Assembly: GCA_965222935.1 (NCBI GenBank)
Contig: CBDCVA010000002.1
Coordinates: forward strand, 62,001 to 126,000
Source of the DNA: CBDCVA01 sp965222935 [NCBI: Candidatus Latescibacterota bacterium]
Lineage (GTDB): Bacteria; Latescibacterota; CBDCVA01
Direction of reading: 5' to 3'
Length of the DNA: 64,000 bases
A program made the position numbers and the translations under genes. Shown here in pieces: positions 18,393 to 28,024 of the stretch (the stretch's first letter is position 1; each line of letters starts with the position of its first letter). The notes under the pieces are model-generated. The model worked only from the letters and a program-made list of their open reading frames with translations. It did not search any database and was not told the DNA's origin.

Positions 18393-18533
18393 TGCATTCC
18401 GGGAACTGGGGTTACCGCTCCCGCGTTCGCTACGTTGGGGAGTGGCTTGCCGCACGCCTCAGCTTTCATGCCTCGGCGCTCCTCCGTGGGACCACCGGTG
18501 GCTTACTCGCGGTTAAGAGGCCTTGCGAGCACT

Positions 18534-19865
18534 CTAGTCACCGCTCAACACGCTGCGTCTAGCGAGCGATCCCTCCTGCGTTAGCGCAAAAACAACGATA
18601 TTGATGCCGAACTTCTGAATGTCGATGTTGTTCCGATTCTTACCTCGGGTCCAGCCGGTGTTTATGAACCAGTGCCGCGTCCAGTGACTGATGTATTGCT
18701 TCACCTCGTAGATGGCGACTAAGCGCCCGTCCAGCGTGATCCCTTCGATGTAGTCGCGCCGTTCCAACGGGAACTTGTAGAAGTAGTCCGCCTGTCGGTA
18801 GCCGAGCCCCTCCCTGGAACTGAACAGGTCGCCACCCCACGGCGCGCCGTCGAAGTCAAAGTACGAGTGGTAGATTGGGTGGTCATCGGGCAGGATCTCG
18901 AACTCCCAGTGGTGCCCCTGTCGAAGTCCCTCGGTATCTAGAGACTTGACGAACAGGTTGCGGCATCGCGGTTCTGTCGTCCAGCTGCCTTCGACCATCA
19001 GGAAGCCCCCGCTCGTCAGATACTTCCCGATATTGGCGGCTTCGCTCTTCAATAGATCCGCGCCGTTCCCCGGACTCATTACCGCCCACGGAACCTCGAG
19101 AAGCCGGCCGTCGGAAGCTGCGATGTCATCGACTACTTGGACCTGGATGTCCGTGAACTCGTTGAGAGCATCCGCCAAGTCCGACAGCGCACGCCCCCCT
19201 GTCCGTTTACCATGCTGTTTGTACGCTTCGCCGATTGTGCCTTTGGTCTGCCGAAAGGTCTCCCGGTCAGCGAGGTAGACAGCGACGATGTTGAAAAAGC
19301 CTCTGATGCGGCGCCTGTCCTTCGTGTCCTGAACCACCATGGCTCGATCGCGACCGTAGTCGAAGGCCGTCACGTCCACCATCTCGAGCTTCATATCGAG
19401 CTGGCGACCGCTCGACTTTGCGGCCCGAACCACGCCCGACTCGATCATGGGCTCCAGAGCGGGACGCTCGAAGTTCGCCGACTGGCTCACCACCATCTGG
19501 GGACGTACCAGGCTGTCTAGCACTTTGCTTGCTTTTGGCGCACGGCTGATCCCTCGCGTATCCACCTTAGCGCGCACGCGCTTCATCCGCCGCCGCATCT
19601 GACGCCGCTTGGGCTTCGGCGCTTTCCGAAGTTCCAGGGGCTTGACCAGGCGCGGCTCGCGCTTGATGAAGCGGGTCGTCAGCGGCTTGACGGCTCGCCT
19701 TTCCGCTGAAACCTTCCAGACCGCCAGAGATCCATGAAGCGCGATGGCCACGATAAGACTGATGACGCGGATCTTTCGCGTCTGCTTCGCTGCCATCGCC
19801 CCGAGGTCTAGCCGCGCTGAAGGTGTGTTGAACCGTGATGCTCTACTAGTTGGCTGGTCGGCCAT
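18534..19865 (-). CDS. Membrane-anchored DUF4159 protein with TonB-like basic N-terminus
   Basis: 443 residues. A single N-terminal membrane helix (VISLIVAIALHGSLAVW) is followed by a Lys/Arg/Pro-rich stretch (about 65-110) reminiscent of TonB periplasmic linkers. From about 185 to 430 the sequence fits DUF4159: FNIVAVYLADRETF, a YLTSGGFLMVEGSW strand, and a glutamine-amidotransferase-like layout ending HWFINTGWTRG. Family members accompany envelope or gliding-type gene sets; the role is unknown. AAAGGAGAGG at the right spacing precedes the ATG. It is divergent from the large envelope-protein gene at 20108, and the two may share control. Confidence 0.8.
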   Translation of the reverse strand: MADQPTSRASRFNTPSARLDLGAMAAKQTRKIRVISLIVAIALHGSLAVWKVSAERRAVKPLTTRFIKREPRLVKPLELRKAPKPKRRQMRRRMKRVRAKVDTRGISRAPKASKVLDSLVRPQMVVSQSANFERPALEPMIESGVVRAAKSSGRQLDMKLEMVDVTAFDYGRDRAMVVQDTKDRRRIRGFFNIVAVYLADRETFRQTKGTIGEAYKQHGKRTGGRALSDLADALNEFTDIQVQVVDDIAASDGRLLEVPWAVMSPGNGADLLKSEAANIGKYLTSGGFLMVEGSWTTEPRCRNLFVKSLDTEGLRQGHHWEFEILPDDHPIYHSYFDFDGAPWGGDLFSSREGLGYRQADYFYKFPLERRDYIEGITLDGRLVAIYEVKQYISHWTRHWFINTGWTRGKNRNNIDIQKFGINIVVFALTQEGSLARRSVLSGD

Positions 19866-20052
19866 GGAGCCTCTCCTTTAAAAGGACGCATGCCCAATGC
19901 GATGCACGCATCCTCTAATGACGATTGGTACGGCTAGAAGTTACCGTTTACGAAGATAGTGCTTTCTCACCACAGACGCAAGTTACCGTCTCGTCGAAAG
20001 AGGCTTGAGCGAGCTCTCCACCGACGCAAGACCGGACGAACGTAAAACGTGC

Positions 20053-20082
20053 TTGACAGATGGCATGCTATCGCGTTCTTAT
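20053..20082 (+). promoter_or_regulatory. Possible promoter of the 914-residue envelope protein gene
   Basis: A consensus TTGACA at 20053-20058 is followed after 18 bases by a weak -10 (TCTTAT, 20077-20082). A GAAGGAAA Shine-Dalgarno at 20095-20102 precedes GTG 20108. The -35 is strong and the -10 uncertain. Confidence 0.35.
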
Positions 20083-20107
20083 GATGTAGATTCGGAAGGA
20101 AATATCC

Positions 20108-22852
20108 GTGGTCAACCCAGGCAGGGGGACATGCGAAGTGCGACGCGCTCTTGTTGTATCACTAGCGCTCGTCTTGACGGGTACGCTTTTCGATACTTGG
20201 GCTTGGGCGCAGGTCTTCGGGGCGAGCGAGCGCATCAGGCCGTTTTTCGGGCGCACATGGCTCGAACCATATAGGAATTACGCTGCAAGGGGGATTCAAC
20301 CGTACAATGCAAGGCCGAGGATCGAGAAGCAATATGACCCGTTTGGTAACTTCTTGGCCGAAGGCTATTCGCAGTGGAGCTGGGTCGAGCACCGGCCGGG
20401 TAAGGGAGCGGGGAACCGGAGCCCGCTCGACGGCAGCTACCGAGAACGGAACCCCACTTGGAACAGTTGGTTCAACTGGAGTACCGTCTCTAGCGACGGC
20501 TACAAGAGTTGGAAGTGGAAGTTCACCGTCGCCCAGGACATCCGTACCAATTTCACGAGCTTCACCTTGCGGCTCCCTCGTTTCACCGGCATCGCCCTGG
20601 ATATGGCGTCCGAGAAGAACGCCCTGACTCTGCTTTACACCCGCGGTTATCCCACATGGCGGCAGAACATCGAAAACCTGGAGCCGGGGCCGATCACGGG
20701 ACCGCTCACTCTGTCTCGGAACGCAGTGAGCCCCGTTCCCCTCTTCGGCGCCCACTGGCAGACGGCGATCGGTGATGCGGTGAAGCTGGGCGCGACCTTT
20801 GTGAACATGCACGCCGAAAGCGCCAGAAGCAAGGAATTCATCACCCAGGTGCGCGGTGGTCTTCCCTACGAAATGTTCCCCCCTGAGAGCATCATCCTCA
20901 CTTTCAGCGACGACTCGCCGGAGGATGGCATCGGTGGCGCGGCCGTCTTCGGGGAACCGATCGTGCGCGTGATCGCCGAGGGGGATAGCGTGCTGACGCG
21001 GTTCATTCCGGCCATCCTGGGCGGGCAGCGGGTAGGGGGTCACTGGGAGGCGAACGGCTTCGAGGATCTCTCGTTCGCGTACGACATGCCCCTGAGCCCC
21101 ATCCCGATAGCGATGGAGATCGAGGCGACTGTCGCCAACGACTATCGGATTGGGATTAGTCAAGCGCATAAGTTCTCCGACAAGCAGTTTGAATTGGTCC
21201 CACGACAGTTTGATGAGAACGGCAATCCCGTGCTGTTTGTAGACCGCTCCACCGAGCCGGTCATCATCGATCGGGCCGAAGGCAACATCCGTGATTTCTC
21301 GAATAAACGAAAAGTGCGATTCCGTTACGGCTTCAACACGGGCACGACCCGTTACGGCGTCGACCTGGAGGCGGACTTCAGTGGCCTAGCGCTCAGCGGT
21401 GAACTCGCGCTCTCATCGACCTACCAGCAGTTTCCGACGCCGCGGGGCGAGCAGCTCTCGCCCACGCGAGACTCCGCCTGGTTCATCAACGCGGTCAAGA
21501 CCCTGGGGGACGGGTTGGACGTGGGGCTGGAGCTCTTTCACGTGGGACCCAAGTACGGCGGCTACCAGGGGAGCCGGGAAGGCTATCGCGGCGGCGTCCT
21601 GCTATACAACGATCGAGGCGGCAACAACAGGATCGCTCCTCTCAACTTTGAGCTCCCGCTCGTGGACGACAACGATGACGGCGATCCATGGTCGGACGAC
21701 GACGCCTCGAACGAGGCGGTCTCGGAGCTTCAAAACAACCGGGATGCGGGCGTCTTCCCCGGTCAAGACGAGGACCGGGACGCCACGTGGGATGAGGACA
21801 AGAACGAGAACCGCATCCCGGATTTCGAGGAACCCTTCCTCCTCTACCATTCCGATCCCGTGGACTTCCTCTATGGTTTCGACTGGAACAACAACCTCCA
21901 GGTCGATCAGCACGAAGATGATGAGAAACCCGACTTTCGGTACGATAAGGATCTCGAAGGCAGCCACCTCTTCGCGGCCTACAGGCCGATACGGCCCCTT
22001 GAAGTGGCGGTGGGCAGGTTCGATAGTCGCGGGATAGCGGAAGGTACCCGCAACGACGTACGCTACGTTCGGACCCGCTTCGTGTTGAGCGATCCAGCCC
22101 GCGGCGAGATTGAGATTCGCCACGATACCAAACGCGTTCGCGATGACATTCGCAATAGCTACTACACGTTCGCCGAGTTCCCTGCTCCTGCGGGACCCCA
22201 ACCGGGTGATCCCGGCTACGACACGCTGCTGATGCGTAACTCCATCGCCAGCACGCTCTGGCTGGGCACGCGGTACTCGCAGGTGTTGAACCTGCATGTG
22301 GAGAACAACGTCCGTATCCTGGACAACCACCAGCTTCTCGAAATGTTCAAAGACGGCACGTCCCAGGACGACGTGCGCCGGACCCAGTTCACGATGGTCA
22401 ACCGGTTCGACTACCGGTTCCGTTTCGGCAAGTGGCGGATCACGCCGATGTTCAAGCGGCTGACGTTGGTCGAGACCGCAAAGCCCAAGGGTTCCCCGCG
22501 TGCGGCCGCCAGGAGCCAGTCCTGGACGGCGCCGATCCTGAAGGTGGATTACCAAATCAGCAAGAACACGATTCTCCGGCTCGGGCAGCAGGGCTTCCGG
22601 CTGGGGTTCGTGGACAATCGTCGCACGCGCAATTTCGCCGCCTTCCGGTTCCGCAATAAGCGGGACCCGCTGGCAGAGTTCGCGTCGAGCGACTTCGTCA
22701 TCCTCTTCCAGAACCGGTCGTTCACGATAGGGAAAGAGTTCATCTCGGTGGTGGGCTATCACCGGCAGACGAAGGAATTCATGGACCGGAGCGCCTCGCT
22801 CCGCAATCAACGCTTCAGCCGCCTCTTCATCGAACTCGTCTCCGGCGTCTGA
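20108..22852 (+). CDS. Large outer-membrane/envelope protein with acidic EF-hand-like loops
   Basis: 914 residues with a signal peptide (ALVVSLALVLTGTLFDTWAWAQ). The body has the alternating aromatic/charged composition of a beta barrel: WSWVEHR, WKWKFTVAQDI, FRYGFNTGTTRYGVDLEADF, and C-terminal strands such as WRITPMFKRLTL and FTIGKEFISVVGYHR. Between about 515 and 615 it carries Asp-rich loops, DDNDDGDPWSDDD, DEDRDATWDEDKNENRIPD and DWNNNLQVDQHEDDE, spaced like thrombospondin-3/dockerin calcium loops. Function is unknown; it may be a porin or adhesin. GTG 20108 has a good Shine-Dalgarno. The divergent DUF4159 neighbour suggests a shared envelope process. Confidence 0.7.
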   Translation: MVNPGRGTCEVRRALVVSLALVLTGTLFDTWAWAQVFGASERIRPFFGRTWLEPYRNYAARGIQPYNARPRIEKQYDPFGNFLAEGYSQWSWVEHRPGKGAGNRSPLDGSYRERNPTWNSWFNWSTVSSDGYKSWKWKFTVAQDIRTNFTSFTLRLPRFTGIALDMASEKNALTLLYTRGYPTWRQNIENLEPGPITGPLTLSRNAVSPVPLFGAHWQTAIGDAVKLGATFVNMHAESARSKEFITQVRGGLPYEMFPPESIILTFSDDSPEDGIGGAAVFGEPIVRVIAEGDSVLTRFIPAILGGQRVGGHWEANGFEDLSFAYDMPLSPIPIAMEIEATVANDYRIGISQAHKFSDKQFELVPRQFDENGNPVLFVDRSTEPVIIDRAEGNIRDFSNKRKVRFRYGFNTGTTRYGVDLEADFSGLALSGELALSSTYQQFPTPRGEQLSPTRDSAWFINAVKTLGDGLDVGLELFHVGPKYGGYQGSREGYRGGVLLYNDRGGNNRIAPLNFELPLVDDNDDGDPWSDDDASNEAVSELQNNRDAGVFPGQDEDRDATWDEDKNENRIPDFEEPFLLYHSDPVDFLYGFDWNNNLQVDQHEDDEKPDFRYDKDLEGSHLFAAYRPIRPLEVAVGRFDSRGIAEGTRNDVRYVRTRFVLSDPARGEIEIRHDTKRVRDDIRNSYYTFAEFPAPAGPQPGDPGYDTLLMRNSIASTLWLGTRYSQVLNLHVENNVRILDNHQLLEMFKDGTSQDDVRRTQFTMVNRFDYRFRFGKWRITPMFKRLTLVETAKPKGSPRAAARSQSWTAPILKVDYQISKNTILRLGQQGFRLGFVDNRRTRNFAAFRFRNKRDPLAEFASSDFVILFQNRSFTIGKEFISVVGYHRQTKEFMDRSASLRNQRFSRLFIELVSGV

Positions 22853-22943
22853 TCTTCCCCGTTGCCGTCTCCATGCGGGTGGCGCGGCGGCCCTCATTGA
22901 CGAGGTCGCCCAGGTCCGCCTGCTCAGGAACGTCTTTGTTACA

Positions 22944-23774
22944 TCACCTAAGCGAAGAGCGCGGTTCGCCGCTAGTCGGAACCAGCTTGCGCAGAACCTC
23001 CATGCTTGATCGTGCCGCCTCTTCGAGGCCTGCTCCGCGATACACCTTCACCGAAGCAAACCGATCGTAGTCGATCTCGTCCAGCGCTCCGATGACTGCG
23101 GCGAAATCAATGTGGCCCGAGCCGAATAGCGAGGCGTTGCTTTCGCAAAGATGGACGTGGCGCAGGTCGGGCCCACAGTCGAGGATTGGCTGTGTGAGGG
23201 AGCGCTCCTCGATGTTCATGTGAATCGTGTCGACCATCGGCCCCAGGGCCGGGGAGCCCACCGTCTCAATGAGCCGGCGGACCTCCGAGACCGAGTTGTT
23301 GAACCCGACCTGCAGATGGTTCACCGGCTCGACCTCGACCTCGACTGCCATCTCCTCAGCGGCAGCGGCGACCTCTCGAAGGCCATCGACGATGCGGTCC
23401 TGCGCAAGGCTCTCGTCAGGTTCATCGCTGCGCAGCCCCTGCAATAGACCCACAACCAGGACGGCGTTAAAACGCCGGGCCACACTGAGGTACCCGATCA
23501 GGCGTCTCACCGTCCGACGGCGGATTTCTCCATCCGGTGAACTGAGGCAGAGCCCCTCGCGGTAGGCTTCACCCGTCAGAAACGAGGCGATCACAAGCCC
23601 CGCGTCTGCCACCCACCCCTCCAGGCGGTCGAGACCGACGCCCTGCGGTTGGGTCAGATTGAACTCCACTCCCTCGTAGCCGCACGCTTTCAGTATGGCG
23701 AGCGTGCTCTGGATCTCGCCGTTGGAGGCGAACGATGCCAGCGGGTTGATGACGATGTAGCTGTAGCGGATCAT
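22944..23774 (-). CDS. Sugar phosphate isomerase/epimerase family (xylose-isomerase-like TIM barrel)
   Basis: 276 residues from ATG 23774; GTG 23783 is an alternative and neither has a clear Shine-Dalgarno. The AP_endonuc_2 barrel is shown by GYEGVEFNLT (strand 2 with metal-binding Glu), VEVEVEPVNH near 150, MVDTIHMNIEE near 185 and LRHVHLCESN near 210, which supply Glu/His/Asp ligands. Such enzymes interconvert ketoses or inositol derivatives. It lies downstream of two decayed fragments on the same strand, so its transcription unit is partly ruined. Confidence 0.85.
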   Translation of the reverse strand: MIRYSYIVINPLASFASNGEIQSTLAILKACGYEGVEFNLTQPQGVGLDRLEGWVADAGLVIASFLTGEAYREGLCLSSPDGEIRRRTVRRLIGYLSVARRFNAVLVVGLLQGLRSDEPDESLAQDRIVDGLREVAAAAEEMAVEVEVEPVNHLQVGFNNSVSEVRRLIETVGSPALGPMVDTIHMNIEERSLTQPILDCGPDLRHVHLCESNASLFGSGHIDFAAVIGALDEIDYDRFASVKVYRGAGLEEAARSSMEVLRKLVPTSGEPRSSLR

Positions 23775-23795
23775 GTCGCACACGCAACCGCGGCA

Positions 23796-24310
23796 TCACT
23801 CGACGGAGCGCTCAAGAAGCTGCTTCAGTTCGTCGGGAAAGTCGCCGTACAGTTCTCGTCCGACGAGCGGCCATGCGTCGCGCGGCCGGTGAAGGTACTT
23901 GGGGATGTACGCGATGTTAGCGCCCATGCGGTGCTGGTCGCGGCTTGCGTTGGAGCCATTCCGGTGCCAGACGCCCCCGTTCCAGATCAGAACCGACCCC
24001 ACTGGCCCGACCGCCGGCAGTTCGCCTGCGTCGTCGCCTTCACGTTCCGGCGGGCGACCGGATCGCTGACTGGCTGGAACGAGCCGGGTCGCACCGTTCT
24101 CGGGAGTGAAGTCGGTCAGCATCCACATGGTCTGGAGCAGCATGGGCCACGCGGGAAAGGGTTCGGGGACGCCCCGTCCCAGAGGCCAGTCCGAATGGAT
24201 CGTGCCACGGGATGCTCCCGGCTGGCACCACATCATGCAGACATTGTTGGCCAGGTAGAACGGCGACCCTAAGGTACGCTCGGCGAACTCCATGGCTGTG
24301 GGGTGGTGGC
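23796..24310 (-). pseudogene. C-terminal fragment of a PhyH-type 2OG dioxygenase
   Basis: The frame from about 24310 down to 23796 encodes recognisable PhyH sequence: EFAERTLGSPFYLANNVCMM, the iron motif IHSDW, PENGATRLVPASQRS, and the distal His/Arg region VWHRNGSNASRDQHR. The N-terminal third, including the usual EGYLVL start region, is absent. Upstream bases instead encode, in another frame, the beginning of a glycoside-hydrolase-like protein. Although the frame extends to 24371, those extra residues are an out-of-frame reading of that other gene. A deletion joined two genes; function is presumably lost. Confidence 0.65.
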
Positions 24311-24520
24311 ATACCGGTAAATGTCCCCATCCTGGAAAACTGAGTGGCTCCAGCAGGTGTTGCCCTCCCACGGTTTGCTGCCATCGTGATCGATAGCGAC
24401 CTCACACTGCGTCGGCGGGTGCAGCACCAACCTAGCGCCGTCCATCCTGTCGATCAGATACTCGTCAATGAACGGTTCCAGTCGCGTGCCAACGTCTATC
24501 ACCTTGTCCGCCATTGTCAT
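24300..24520 (-). pseudogene. N-terminal fragment of a GH32/43-like beta-propeller protein family
   Basis: From ATG 24520 the frame encodes DVGTRLEPFIDEYLIDRMDG, LVLHPPT, WEGNTCWSHSVFQDGDIYRY. This matches the stereotyped opening of a propeller family common in planctomycete-like genomes (device: FVDDYLID, then EGNT, then FQDGDLYRMYYRG). After about 73 residues the similarity stops at the point where PhyH sequence begins in another frame. Only the first blade remains, so the gene is dead. It is the left partner of the chimera with 23796-24310. Confidence 0.55.
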
Positions 24521-24599
24521 GGTGTCCGCCTCGCGTAATCTCTAGGTCGGGGATTTCTCAGGGGATCGCCAAGCATACGTACCTCATCTCAGGCAGGCT

Positions 24600-25594
24600 T
24601 CAGTACCCCGCCTGTTTGTAGACCAAGCCCTCCAGAGGCTGTCCCGCCTGAAAGCGCCGGAGGTTCTTGAAGAACAGATCCAGACCAGTCTCTGCTTCCT
24701 CTTGCGAGGTCCCCCTGCAAGGCGATACCACGACATTGTCGAGTTGCCAGAACTTCGAGTCGACGGGCGGCATTCCGAGACCGGGCTGATACCCGCTCGG
24801 TTGTGTGCAGATACCTGCAATCCACTTTTCCTCTATGGCGTGCACCAGCGCTGGATAGTCGAATAGGGAAGGACGACCTGAGAGATCGATCAGAAATGCC
24901 GTCTCCTTCATCTGCTCGAACACGGACTCGTTGATCATTCCACGGGTTTCGGCGGTCAGCGGGATGGCCACAACGACAAAATCCGACCTCGACAGAAGTT
25001 CGGGTAGCTGATCCAGCGTAAACAATTCTTCGACCCCCTCCAGGGACGTCTGGGGTCGCCTCGTGACGCCCATCACGTGCGTCCCAAGAGCCGCCAGCCT
25101 TGGCGCCAGGGCTCGACCCATGTGTGTCCCAGGGCCAGAATCCCGACAGTCTTGCCCGCCAGGTCTTCCGGGTGTAGCTCATCGTCTCGCGGTTCCAGCC
25201 AGTGGGAGGTCTTCGAAGACCCGATGGCGAAGTGGTTCCTGCGAGTGAACATCAGCATCGCGGCGAGAGCAAACTCCGCCCCTGGAATGGCATAAGTGGG
25301 TTTGGCGCAAGAGAAAGGGATAGGGATCTCAATGAATTCCGGAAAGAGGAAGGCCTCGACGCCGCCGTTATCGGTGTGGACCCACCTCAAGTTTTGGACG
25401 GCATGGAGCATCTCTACATCCCAGGGCGGCACCACAGCAACGTCGGCGTCTGCGAGCTGTTTCAGTGTTTCATCGCGATCACCGCATTGGACGATCTCGA
25501 GATCGCCGAAGCCCTCGGCCGAAGCCCTTTTCAGAAGGCTCTCTTCCCATCCAGGTCCGGTCACCACAACCTTGTGAACGGGGGACTTTCTCAT
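24600..25594 (-). pseudogene. Frameshifted D-isomer-specific 2-hydroxyacid dehydrogenase
   Basis: Two frames together make one dehydrogenase. Residues from ATG 25594 run through the catalytic-domain strands to GKTVGILALGH. The NAD-binding glycine motif then continues in another frame as MGRALAPRLAALG. Removing one AC from the CACACA tract (plus-strand TGTGTG at 25121-25126) restores ILALGHMGRALAP. The active site is also eroded: the Arg motif (NVARG) reads DLSGR, the Glu region reads CTQPSGYQP, and the usual PH is PC. The ATG overlaps the stop of the upstream dehydratase gene, so they once formed an operon. Confidence 0.75.
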
Positions 25595-26751
25595 CAGACC
25601 GTTTCCCTTTCGAGTTCAGCAATCGCTTCTGGCACAAAGCTCCCCAGCCCCAGGCCAGGTGATTCCGGCAACTGCAGATGACCGTTGCGAAGCGTTGAGG
25701 GGGTTTCAATGACCTTGTTCAGCATCGCGTCGGTGCCAATCTGCTGGGCGGTGCCCTCCTCGAAACTTGCATAAGCAGCGTACTCAATCAAGATACCGTT
25801 GCTGAGCGTAGCCAGCACATTCAGGTGAGCTGCGACCAGTATTGCCGTCCATGGCCCGTGAGGGATACAAAGAATACCGGCCTCCTCGGCCCTCTGGGCC
25901 ACCCGTATGAACTGCGTTATCCCCATTTGCTGAGCGTCCGGCTGGACGACGTCCACGGCACGGCCTTCGATCAATCGCTGAAAATCGCGGACCGTGGTCA
26001 GACTTTCGCCGGTAGCGATCTTGACGGGAGAGTGTTGTGTGAGCGTTGCAAAACCTTCTACGTCATAGGGATGTAGTGCCTCCTCGAGGAAGAAAATGTC
26101 GTATTTCTCCAGGAGTCTTGCCACCTTTATAGCGTCTTTGACGTTCCACCCATGTTCCACGTAATCCGGGCAGCCAAAGTCGATCATCAAATGGATATCG
26201 GGGCCGATCGCCTGGCGAATTGCGGCTAGGGCTTCCTGTCCATCTGAGTCGAAAAAGTTACCCCAACCGAATTTGATGGCCTTGAACCCTTGCTCCACAT
26301 ACTCCTCGCACTCCTGCACCATCTCTTCAACGGTCTTTCCCTTCATTGGGTGCGAATGGACAAGACGTCTGTCGGACCTGGAGGTGCTAGCATAGACCAT
26401 CACCTCTGGCTGGATCGCGCCCCCGAGCAGCTTATAGATAGGCAAATGACACGCTTTGCCAGCGATATCCCACAGGGCGATATCGACCGCCGCCATGGCG
26501 TTCACCGCCATACCTCCCTCGCCACCCCGTCCTACCTGAGCTGGCCATTCCTCGGACATCTTGCGCCAGAGGCGGTTGATGTCAGTCGGATCTTCGCCAA
26601 TCAATAAGGGACGCAACCCGACGGTTTCGGACTCAAGCAGAGCGGCGATCGCAGGTTTCGGAGCAGCCGTCGCACCGATCCCTGTGATGCCTTCATCGGT
26701 CTCAACCTCCACAAGCGTCGGGCCAATGACCCGGACATCCGTTATTTTCAT
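25594..26751 (-). CDS. Mandelate racemase/muconate lactonizing enzyme family protein (enolase superfamily)
   Basis: 385 residues, intact. The N-terminal capping domain starts MKITDVRVIGPTLVEVETDEG. The barrel has metal ligands in IHLMIDFG (Asp), FFLEEALHP (Glu) and ATGESLTT (Glu), a general-base-region PHG in CIPHGPW, and KFGWGN as the second-strand lysine region. Most relatives dehydrate sugar acids (gluconate, galactonate, mannonate types); specificity is not assignable. GGGAGAG precedes ATG 26751. A frameshifted 2-hydroxyacid dehydrogenase gene follows with a one-base overlap. Confidence 0.88.
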   Translation of the reverse strand: MKITDVRVIGPTLVEVETDEGITGIGATAAPKPAIAALLESETVGLRPLLIGEDPTDINRLWRKMSEEWPAQVGRGGEGGMAVNAMAAVDIALWDIAGKACHLPIYKLLGGAIQPEVMVYASTSRSDRRLVHSHPMKGKTVEEMVQECEEYVEQGFKAIKFGWGNFFDSDGQEALAAIRQAIGPDIHLMIDFGCPDYVEHGWNVKDAIKVARLLEKYDIFFLEEALHPYDVEGFATLTQHSPVKIATGESLTTVRDFQRLIEGRAVDVVQPDAQQMGITQFIRVAQRAEEAGILCIPHGPWTAILVAAHLNVLATLSNGILIEYAAYASFEEGTAQQIGTDAMLNKVIETPSTLRNGHLQLPESPGLGLGSFVPEAIAELERETV

Positions 26752-26905
26752 GTGCTCTCCCTGGCTGATGGGTGATTTGCTTTTCGAGGCTGTGCAAGGA
26801 ACGGCCGATTCCTTGTCCCTGTAAGACCCTAGGTGTCATATGATATGGGCTATCAGAAGCAACTCGACTAGAGCACCATCACGCTAGGTGGCGTCGTGAG
26901 CTCCG

Positions 26906-28024
26906 CTAGAACCGATCCGGGTGCGCCATATAAGGCTGTCCCTTCGGGAAGAGCACCTCCATGACTGGCACCAGCCGAACGGGAATCGTCACCTCCGGAT
27001 CGCGCGCTACGTCATCCACGCTGCGGTAGCCCATCACAAGCTGTGTCAGTGCCATCTGCGGAATCTTGATCACAGATGCGTTGCGTCGCTGTGGCGACCC
27101 CAACTGAACGCCTCGCCCATCCACCTCCAGTCCCACAACTCCTATGTCCGTCACCAGAGATAGCTCGCCCTTCCAAGAAGATTCCGCAGTCTCCAGCCGG
27201 CGCCCGAGCTCGGGCGTGAGCTTCTTCATCAAACGCTCCAGGCAGATGATGCGGCCCATGGCCTTGCTCTTGGGAGTGTGGTAGATTTCCCAACGGCAGC
27301 CGAGACCTGCGCAGAAGGCGCCGAAAGGGTGATCCGGCGGCAGCCAGAACCGTACCTCGCTTACGTCCCTGTGGCGGGCTCGATGGCCCAGAGCGGCCGC
27401 CAGCGTCCCGAACGCGCTGTCGTCCCGCGCCTCTATTTCTACGCCATCGGGCCTATCATCCTTGAAGCGCTCATCTTCTTTGAGGTACTTCAGATAGCCA
27501 ACCACGCGTTTCCGGGCGTCCAGTGCAACAATGACATCAAGCGGCCAGGGCCTCCGGCATCTCCAGGTCTTCGGGCGCACCAGTGTGCCTGTCCGCTCGG
27601 CATGATTGTGGTTGTACAGTCGCAGCAGCTCAGGAAGGTCGCTCTTCCGCCTCATGAACTGAGCAGCATAGCGAGCCTCCGCCCTCAGAAGATCCTGGGT
27701 CTTGACGTAGAGCCACGATTCGGGAAAGACCGCGGCGTAGCCGAACCGATGGTAGAAGTCGGGTATGCCGAAGAGCACGCTCATGTCGTAGCCATTGTCC
27801 TCCATCATTTCGATGGCCGCCTCCATCGCGCGGCTGGAGTAGCCCTTCAACCGGTGTTTCTCCGGCGTCTCCACATTTGTGATGCCCCCAATCCTCACCC
27901 GGACCGATCCAACCCGCATGCGCAACTTCAAGCCCCAGATACGGCTCACATCCTCGCCGGTAAGCTGCAGACTGAGCCTGTAGTGATCCTCTTGGTCCTT
28001 CCAGTGCATCTCCGGCTCAGTCAT
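26906..28024 (-). CDS. Eis-like GNAT acetyltransferase with sterol-carrier-type C-terminal domain
   Basis: 372 residues. The first GNAT domain has GITNVETPEKHRLKGYSSRAMEA as acetyl-CoA motif and FGIPDFYHRFGYA as the closing strand. A second, degenerate GNAT-like domain spans about 165-275 (DVIVALDARKRVVGYLKYL), and the last 100 residues (DVARDPEVTIPVRLVPVMEVLFP) fit the SCP2-like tail of Eis proteins. Mycobacterial Eis acetylates lysines and aminoglycosides; environmental relatives have unknown substrates. There is no strong Shine-Dalgarno. It is separated from flanking genes by 154 and 338 bases. Confidence 0.8.
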   Translation of the reverse strand: MTEPEMHWKDQEDHYRLSLQLTGEDVSRIWGLKLRMRVGSVRVRIGGITNVETPEKHRLKGYSSRAMEAAIEMMEDNGYDMSVLFGIPDFYHRFGYAAVFPESWLYVKTQDLLRAEARYAAQFMRRKSDLPELLRLYNHNHAERTGTLVRPKTWRCRRPWPLDVIVALDARKRVVGYLKYLKEDERFKDDRPDGVEIEARDDSAFGTLAAALGHRARHRDVSEVRFWLPPDHPFGAFCAGLGCRWEIYHTPKSKAMGRIICLERLMKKLTPELGRRLETAESSWKGELSLVTDIGVVGLEVDGRGVQLGSPQRRNASVIKIPQMALTQLVMGYRSVDDVARDPEVTIPVRLVPVMEVLFPKGQPYMAHPDRF

